A stretch of 64,000 nucleotides of DNA from Candidatus Saccharibacteria bacterium UBA1932 (lineage in GTDB: Bacteria > Patescibacteriota > Saccharimonadia > Saccharimonadales > Saccharimonadaceae): the NCBI GenBank assembly GCA_002337095.1, contig DDFI01000014.1, positions 1-64,000 of the forward strand. The letters are read 5' to 3'. The translations under genes were made by a program, and so were the position numbers. Below are positions 59,702-64,000 of the stretch, in pieces (position 1 is the first letter of the stretch; each line of letters starts with the position of its first letter). The notes under the pieces are model-generated. The model worked only from the letters and a program-made list of their open reading frames with translations, was not told the DNA's origin and did no database searches.

Positions 59702-60138
59702 ACTATTTCGCGCGCGGCGTCGGGCTTACCGTAGCTCGTCGATATGTGCGGATCAGCCGTCCGGGAGGTCACCTCCTTTACCTTTCACTCCCTTTGCATA
59801 GGGGAGAACGGAGAATAATACAATGATTGATCGCGGCCATACTCCTCACAACAGGAAGAACCGGCCAAGGAGGTGATCAATGAGGGCAGACCCCGCGAGC
59901 AGCCGACCATCGGCGAGCTAGGGACCTGGCCAAACTCCCGGGGCTGATCCCCCCGGGGTGGAGCATCGCCGCGAGGCGACGTAGGCCACCACCGGCGAAA
60001 CTACCGCCACGGAGCAGAGAGAGCCCGTCACTAGGGCATCTCAGCCGTCGGCACCAGGGTCCGCGGACGCCTCACCAGCGTCCCGGGCCCTTTCGCACAT
60101 ATATCCATTACCTATCACCCCAGGCGGGTGTTTTTTGT
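59702..60138 (+). ncRNA. Candidate structured non-coding RNA of unknown class
   Basis: About 400 nt bounded by a strong promoter and a terminator, with no long reading frame. The ends close with a perfect 9-bp helix, ATATGTGCG (59742-59750) with CGCACATAT (60094-60102). Inner helices include TCACCTCCTT with AAGGAGGTGA (59769-59778 / 59867-59876) and ATTGATC with GATCAAT (59826-59832 / 59875-59881). They also include GCCGA-CCA-TCGGC (59902-59914), TCGCC-GCGA-GGCGA near 59966, GGACGC / GCGTCC (60065-60082) and AGGGTCC / GGGCCCT (60056-60062 / 60085-60091). AAGGAGGTGATC at 59867-59878 is complementary to a 16S rRNA 3' end and is followed by a 13-codon frame at 59880. I see none of the hallmark sequences of RNase P RNA, tmRNA or SRP RNA, but a diverged member cannot be excluded. 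Confidence 0.65.
60116..60137 (+). terminator. Terminator of the candidate RNA
   Basis: CACCC-CAGGC-GGGTG followed by six T. Confidence 0.75.
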
Positions 60139-60213
60139 TTGCAGAGAATCACGAGCGCAACGCACCACGCACCTCCTCATACGGCGGTCTAACGACACGG
60201 GACAGCAGATGGC

Positions 60214-60241
60214 TTGACACCGCCAGGCGGTTTGGTATAAT
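60214..60241 (+). promoter_or_regulatory. Upstream promoter of the infA-rpoA operon
   Basis: TTGACA (60214-60219), 16-nt spacer, TGGTATAAT (TATAAT at 60236-60241). The spacer holds ACCGCC-A-GGCGGT, a 6-bp inverted repeat. Confidence 0.8.
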
Positions 60242-60253
60242 GATAAGTACTGC

Positions 60254-60272
60254 TCGTACAACGATTGTACGA
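60254..60272 (+). promoter_or_regulatory. Palindromic operator-like site downstream of the infA promoter
   Basis: TCGTACAA-CGA-TTGTACGA, a perfect 8-bp palindrome at about +6 to +24 of the upstream promoter. A repressor site is likely by position; the protein is unknown. Confidence 0.5.
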
Positions 60273-60290
60273 AATATCTCTGCTATGCTG

Positions 60291-60319
60291 TTTACTTTTG
60301 ACCTCAGATAGATTATAAT
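60291..60319 (+). promoter_or_regulatory. Second, proximal infA promoter
   Basis: TTTACT (60291-60296), 17-nt spacer, TATAAT (60314-60319), 16 nt before the infA ATG at 60336. Confidence 0.6.
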
Positions 60320-60335
60320 GTACTACTGTATATCT

Positions 60336-60575
60336 ATGGCAAGTCAAAAGGAAGTAATCAAATTGCAAGGCAAGGTGGTGGAAGCACTGCCTAATACGCA
60401 GTTTCGTGTCGAACTGGAGAATGGCCTAAGTATCATCGCCCACATTAGCGGCAAAATGCGCAAGCATTATATCCGCCTGGTGCCGGGCGATCGCGTGGAA
60501 GTCGAGTTAACCCCCTATGATCTCACCAAGGGCAGAATCGTCTTCCGCGTCAAAGATGAACGAGTTGCTGTTTAA
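60336..60575 (+). CDS. infA: Translation initiation factor IF-1
   Basis: 79 residues from the ATG at 60336 (MASQKEVIKLQGKVVEALPN), matching the usual IF-1 start; an in-frame ATG at 60318 overlaps the -10 box. The OB fold includes FRVELENGLSIIAHISGKMR and GDRVEVELTPYDLTKGRIVF. It blocks the A site during initiation. First gene of the infA-rpmJ-rpsM-rpsK-rpsD-rpoA-rplQ-rplM-rpsI run. Confidence 0.97.
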   Translation: MASQKEVIKLQGKVVEALPNTQFRVELENGLSIIAHISGKMRKHYIRLVPGDRVEVELTPYDLTKGRIVFRVKDERVAV

Positions 60576-60632
60576 ACCAACTCGTTGATCACAAGTATTA
60601 ACCATAACGGAAACTGGGGTTTTGGAGCGCTC

Positions 60633-60749
60633 ATGAAAGTTCGTGCGAGTGTAAAAAAAATCAGCCCTGATGATCAGCTGGTGCGCCGCAAAGGCCGCCT
60701 ACGTGTCATCAACAAGAAAAAACCTAAGAATAAGCAAAGGCAGGGTTAA
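60633..60749 (+). CDS. rpmJ: 50S ribosomal protein L36, zinc-free form
   Basis: 38 residues: MKVRASVKKISPDDQLVRRK continuing GRLRVINKKKPKNKQRQG. The frame of L36 is unmistakable, but the four zinc ligands of the usual form (Cys11, Cys14, Cys27, His33-type) are Ser, Asp, Asn and Asn. It is thus a C-minus L36. GGAG lies before the ATG; rpsM starts 2 nt after the stop. Too short for most gene scans. Confidence 0.95.
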   Translation: MKVRASVKKISPDDQLVRRKGRLRVINKKKPKNKQRQG

Positions 60750-60751
60750 GC

Positions 60752-61138
60752 ATGGCTCGAATCTCTGGGGTAGTCATTCCCGCTGAGAAGCAAGTGCAGA
60801 TCGCATTGACGTATATTTACGGCATCGGTCCCAAGCACGCATCGACCATCCTTGCGGCGGCAAATGTAGAGCCGACCACTCGGGTGAAAGATCTCACCGA
60901 GGCTGAAGAACAACGACTTCGTGAAGTAATCGACCGCGATTACACCACCGAAGGCGACCTACAGCGCTTGGTAACTAATAACATTAAGCGCCTGAAGGAC
61001 ATCAATGCATATCGTGGCCTACGCCACAAGGCAGGGCTGCCAACTCGCGGACAACGAACCCGTACGAACGCACGAACTCGCAAGGGTAAGGCTGTCGCGG
61101 TGGGTGGCGCACAACCAAAAGCAGCAAGTAAAACCTAG
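60752..61138 (+). CDS. rpsM: 30S ribosomal protein S13
   Basis: 128 residues. MARISGVVIPAEKQVQIALT, YGIGPKHASTILAAANVEP and RGLRHKAGLPTRGQRTRTNA are diagnostic. Located at the 30S head, bridging to L5. Confidence 0.97.
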   Translation: MARISGVVIPAEKQVQIALTYIYGIGPKHASTILAAANVEPTTRVKDLTEAEEQRLREVIDRDYTTEGDLQRLVTNNIKRLKDINAYRGLRHKAGLPTRGQRTRTNARTRKGKAVAVGGAQPKAASKT

Positions 61139-61153
61139 GAAAGGATCTGATAT

Positions 61154-61546
61154 ATGGCAGAAGCAAAGACTACCAAATCAAAGAAGCAGCGCCGATCAGT
61201 CCCTACTGGTCAGCTGCACATTCAAGCAACATTTAATAACACCATCGTTACGTTTGCCGATAGCAAGGGCAATGTACTGGCTGCATCGTCAGCTGGCGCC
61301 TGCGGATTCCGTGGCAGCAAAAAAGGCACCGCCTATGCAGCGCAAGTTGCTGCCGAGAAAGCCGCCGAAGCTGTCAAAGCTGGCTTTGGCATGCGCACCG
61401 TAGAGGTGTTTGTCAAGGGCGTGGGCCTGGGTCGCGACAGCGCAATCCGTGCGCTCAGCAATTTTGACATCACTGTCGAAGGTATCAAAGACGTGACGGG
61501 CGTGCCACATGGTGGCGTGCGTCCCCGAAAGGCTAGGAGGGCTTAG
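61154..61546 (+). CDS. rpsK: 30S ribosomal protein S11
   Basis: 130 residues. IQATFNNTIVTFADSKGNVL, AGACGFRGSKKGTAYAAQVA and VPHGGVRPRKARRA are typical of this platform protein. AAAGGA lies upstream of the ATG. Confidence 0.97.
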   Translation: MAEAKTTKSKKQRRSVPTGQLHIQATFNNTIVTFADSKGNVLAASSAGACGFRGSKKGTAYAAQVAAEKAAEAVKAGFGMRTVEVFVKGVGLGRDSAIRALSNFDITVEGIKDVTGVPHGGVRPRKARRA

Positions 61547-61549
61547 GCT

Positions 61550-62170
61550 ATGGCAAGAGATCGATCTCCAATCGTCAAACAATCCCGCCGCGAGGGCGTG
61601 GCGCTGCATCCAAAAGCCCACAAGGTATTGGCGCGCAAAAGCACCATCCCTGGCGAGCACGGTAACGGCCGCCAAAACAAGCCAAGCATGTACGCCACTC
61701 AGCTACGCGAAAAGCAAAAAGTACGCCGCATGTACGGCCTGCTCGAGAAACAATTCGCCAAGCTAATGAACGAAGCCACGCGCAAAGACGGCTTGACCGG
61801 CGAGAACCTGCTGCGATTCCTGGAGCAGCGCCTCGACAACACCGTGTACCGCGCTGGATTTGCCACAAGCCGCCGCGCTGCGCGCCAGCTGGTTGGCCAC
61901 GGACATTTTGAGCTTAATGGCCGCCGCGTCGACATTCCGTCGATCCGTGTCAAGCCAGGCGACGTGATTGTCGTCCGTCCCAAGAGCACCAAATCAGTCT
62001 ATTTCACGGCTGAGCTCGATAATGTGCTGAAAAATTCGGTACAGGGACCCCTGGGCTGGCTCAAGAGCAATCCAAAGAAATTCACCATCGAGATCACTGG
62101 CCTGCCCACACGTGCCGAGGCAGAACCAGACATTAATGATCAGCTAATCGTCGAGTACTACTCGCGCTAA
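61550..62170 (+). CDS. rpsD: 30S ribosomal protein S4, zinc-free form
   Basis: 206 residues. The N-terminal region (MARDRSPIVKQSRREGVALH) lacks the CxxC...C zinc ligands found in one S4 class. The S4 RNA-binding domain is clear: NTVYRAGFATSRRAARQLVG, HGHFELNGRRVDIPSIRVKPG (split across about 120-140). It is a primary 16S-binding protein. Confidence 0.97.
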   Translation: MARDRSPIVKQSRREGVALHPKAHKVLARKSTIPGEHGNGRQNKPSMYATQLREKQKVRRMYGLLEKQFAKLMNEATRKDGLTGENLLRFLEQRLDNTVYRAGFATSRRAARQLVGHGHFELNGRRVDIPSIRVKPGDVIVVRPKSTKSVYFTAELDNVLKNSVQGPLGWLKSNPKKFTIEITGLPTRAEAEPDINDQLIVEYYSR

Positions 62171-62193
62171 AAAAGGGTAAGGAGTAATTACAA

Positions 62194-63117
62194 ATGTCTA
62201 AAGCAATTTACAATCCCGCACTTGCGAGCATCACCGAGGAGGGCGCCAACACCGCCAGCTTTGTGATCGAGCCCCTCCACGCCGGCTACGGCAACACCCT
62301 TGGCAACAGCATGCGCCGCGTACTGCTCTCGAGCATTCGTGGTGGCGCTGTGGTCGCATTCCGCATTCAGGGCGCGACCCACGAATTCACCACTGTAGAT
62401 GGTGTCCGCGAAGATGTTGTCGATATCATGCTGGGTCTGAAGGGCGTGCATGTTACCGTACACACCGACGAGATGATCGAGCTGCGCCTCGAGAAAAAGG
62501 GCGCTGGCCCTGTCACCGCTGGCGATATCAAAGCCACGAGCGATGTCGAGATCATCAATCCCGACCACGTCATTTGCACCATCGACGACCCCAAAGCGTC
62601 GGTCGTGATCGACCTCGTGGTTGAGGCTGGGCGTGGCTATCGCACTATCGAGGAGTCATCGAGCTCACGATTGCACAGCGATATGATCGCGCTTGATGCT
62701 AAGTTTTGCCCTGTCGAGCGCGTCCGCTACAAGGTAGACGGCACTCGTGTCGGCCAAGAAACCAACCTCGACAAGCTCGAGATCACCATCGAGACAAACG
62801 GCGCCCTGACCCCACGCGAAGCATTCGAGGAAGCCGCCGCCATCTTGGTCAACCAATACACCGCACTCGCCGGCAGCACCACTGTCGAGGGTGCAGCTGC
62901 ACTTGGCGCTGGCAAGGATGATGGTAGCAGCGAGCTAAACACGTCGATCGAAGACCTCGGCCTTAGCGCTCGCACCGCAAACGCGCTGATCAACAACGAC
63001 ATTCGCACCGTGCACGACCTCGTGACACTAAGCGAACAGGATCTGCGCGAGCTCAAGGGTTTTGGCAGCAAAGCCCTCGATGAAGTCAAAGATAAACTAG
63101 CAGAATTGGAGCTCTAG
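62194..63117 (+). CDS. rpoA: RNA polymerase alpha subunit
   Basis: 307 residues. The N-terminal dimerisation domain has FVIEPLHAGYGNTLGNSMRR and LLSSIRGGAVVAFRIQGATH. After an Asp/Ser-rich linker the C-terminal domain reads SIEDLGLSARTANALINNDI and LKGFGSKALDEVKDKLAELE, so UP-element and activator contacts should be possible. AAGGAG before the ATG. Confidence 0.98.
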   Translation: MSKAIYNPALASITEEGANTASFVIEPLHAGYGNTLGNSMRRVLLSSIRGGAVVAFRIQGATHEFTTVDGVREDVVDIMLGLKGVHVTVHTDEMIELRLEKKGAGPVTAGDIKATSDVEIINPDHVICTIDDPKASVVIDLVVEAGRGYRTIEESSSSRLHSDMIALDAKFCPVERVRYKVDGTRVGQETNLDKLEITIETNGALTPREAFEEAAAILVNQYTALAGSTTVEGAAALGAGKDDGSSELNTSIEDLGLSARTANALINNDIRTVHDLVTLSEQDLRELKGFGSKALDEVKDKLAELEL

Positions 63118-63513
63118 ATGCACAGACACGGATACGTCGGGCGCAAGTTTGGTCGTGAACGCGATCAACGTCGTGCGCTCCTCAAAGGTCTGGCCACATC
63201 ACTAGTGATGGAAGGCAAGATCGAGACGACTCTGCCAAAGGCAAAAGAGCTCGTCCGCTACATCGAAAAACTAATCACCAAAGCCAAAAAAGGTGACCTG
63301 GCGAGCCGCCGTATGGTGATCGCAGGCCTGTCGACGCAAGTCGCAGCCTTTAAGCTCGTCGACGAAATCGCCCCGCAACTGGCTGGCCGCACCAGTGGTC
63401 ATGTCCGCGTTGAGCGCACTCGTCTGCGTGTGGGCGATGGCACCCAGATGGCCACCATCGAGTTTGTAGACCAGCTCAAGGCCGTCGCTAAACCAGCCAA
63501 GGAGGAGAAATAA
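63118..63513 (+). CDS. rplQ: 50S ribosomal protein L17
   Basis: 131 residues. MHRHGYVGRKFGRERDQRRA, LLKGLATSLVMEGKIETTLP and the helix KELVRYIEKLITKAKKGDL are typical. Start immediately after the rpoA stop; TAATG overlap with rplM. Confidence 0.96.
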   Translation: MHRHGYVGRKFGRERDQRRALLKGLATSLVMEGKIETTLPKAKELVRYIEKLITKAKKGDLASRRMVIAGLSTQVAAFKLVDEIAPQLAGRTSGHVRVERTRLRVGDGTQMATIEFVDQLKAVAKPAKEEK

Positions 63514-63953
63514 TGTCTGAGTTTAAGACTTTTTCCCAAAAAACAGCTGATGTTGATCGCCGTTGGATCTTGATCGATGCAACCGACGCGCCGCTGGGCC
63601 GCCTGAGCACCGAAATCGCCAAGTACCTAATCGGCAAATACAAGCCTACGTACACGCCGCACATCGATGGTGGCGACTACGTCGTGGTCATCAATGCCGC
63701 CGAAGTGCCAGTAACGGGCAACAAAGAAACCGGCAAGATCTACTACCGACACTCTGGATTCCCGGGCGGCATCAAGGATGCACAGCTCAAGGAAGTCCGC
63801 GAGAAATTCCCAGAGCGAATCATTGAGCAGGCTGTCAAGGGTATGCTGCCAAAGAACAAATTGTCGGCCGACCGCATGGCTCGCCTAAAGGTATTCGCCG
63901 GTAGCGACCACGCCCACGCCGCGCAAAAACCACAGAAAGTAGAGGTGAAATAA
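63513..63953 (+). CDS. rplM: 50S ribosomal protein L13
   Basis: 146 residues. RRWILIDATDAPLGRLSTEI, AKYLIGKYKPTYTPHIDGGD and VKGMLPKNKLSADRMARLKV identify L13, an early 50S assembly protein. GGAGAAATAATG at the start. Confidence 0.97.
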   Translation: MSEFKTFSQKTADVDRRWILIDATDAPLGRLSTEIAKYLIGKYKPTYTPHIDGGDYVVVINAAEVPVTGNKETGKIYYRHSGFPGGIKDAQLKEVREKFPERIIEQAVKGMLPKNKLSADRMARLKVFAGSDHAHAAQKPQKVEVK

Positions 63954-63954
63954 C

Positions 63955-64000
63955 ATGGCTACTGCGAAATACGACTACGGCCTTGGCCGACGCAAAAGCG
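63955..64000 (+). CDS. rpsI: 30S ribosomal protein S9, 5' end only
   Basis: The window ends after 15 codons: MATAKYDYGLGRRKS. The YGLGRRKS motif and the position after rplM identify S9. Confidence 0.85.
   Translation, partial: MATAKYDYGLGRRKS

Noticed and set aside
59702..60138. RNase P RNA, tmRNA or SRP RNA
   Set aside because: The universally conserved RNase P sequences (such as GAGGAAAGUCC and ACAGAA), a tRNA-like tmRNA end and an SRP GGAA-tetraloop domain were looked for and not found. A diverged form cannot be excluded without a covariance search.

Overview
The window looks like chromosomal DNA of a Candidatus Saccharibacteria (TM7) or closely related Patescibacteria/CPR organism. This is inferred from gene content: a ribosomal-protein supercluster without rpmD (L30), zinc-free versions of several normally zinc-binding proteins, many promoters placed almost directly on the start codon, and a large stock of unrecognised surface and cytosolic proteins. 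TGA is used as a stop codon (for example at 4314-4316 and 25837-25839), so the UGA-recoded CPR lineages are disfavoured. No tRNA, rRNA, CRISPR array or insertion sequence was recognised.

Layout. 1-305: leader with a long inverted repeat. 306-6907: hisS, tig, clpP (under a CIRCE/HrcA operator), then a membrane-anchored TPR-like protein overlapping a large secreted surface protein. 6908-14615: structured intergenic DNA, then rpoB-rpoC and a terminator. 14646-18534: rpsL-rpsG embedded among minus-strand accessory genes (anchored exported protein, membrane protein, PadR regulator, esterase-like protein). 18664-26563: eight unrecognised plus-strand genes, at least partly paralogous. 26669-28762: fusA. 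28930-37846: an RHS/YD-repeat polymorphic-toxin island with one full RHS gene (frameshifted near its 5' end), its putative immunity gene, a displaced second RHS tip carrying a barnase/RNase Sa-type ribonuclease, a SUKH-like immunity gene, and the remnant of a third tip. 37863-42187: membrane and secreted proteins and a glutamine-amidotransferase-like hydrolase. 42309-46218: tuf, a DEAD-box RNA helicase on the minus strand, a small unknown gene, and a stand-alone rpsJ. 46338-48502: small membrane protein, polysaccharide deacetylase, anchored unknown. 48833-57844: rplC to rplO in one tight array with an extra 95-aa gene between rpsH and rplF. 58249-64000: secY, an apparent structured RNA gene of about 0.4 kb, infA, rpmJ, rpsM, rpsK, rpsD, rpoA, rplQ, rplM and the start of rpsI.

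The housekeeping genes make the core transcription and translation machinery, but the usual str-S10-spc-alpha superoperon is broken into blocks: rpsL-rpsG, fusA, tuf and rpsJ stand apart, separated by accessory islands of roughly 10 and 13.5 kb, and each block has its own promoter and/or terminator. The accessory genes point to a cell surface and contact-competition lifestyle (RHS toxin, secreted repeat proteins, peptidoglycan or glycan deacetylase).

The most unusual observations are: (i) loss of all eight zinc-ligand cysteines in RpoC together with zinc-free L36, S14 and S4; (ii) an EF-G whose guanine-recognition motifs G4 and G5 are both altered; (iii) the RHS tip array with displaced toxin/immunity cassettes; (iv) a strong-promoter, terminator-bounded structured RNA between secY and infA containing a 10-12 nt complement to the 16S rRNA 3' end; (v) the unrecognised eight-gene cluster; (vi) widespread near-leaderless promoters with extended -10 elements; and (vii) a repeated inverted-repeat element upstream of hisS and secY.
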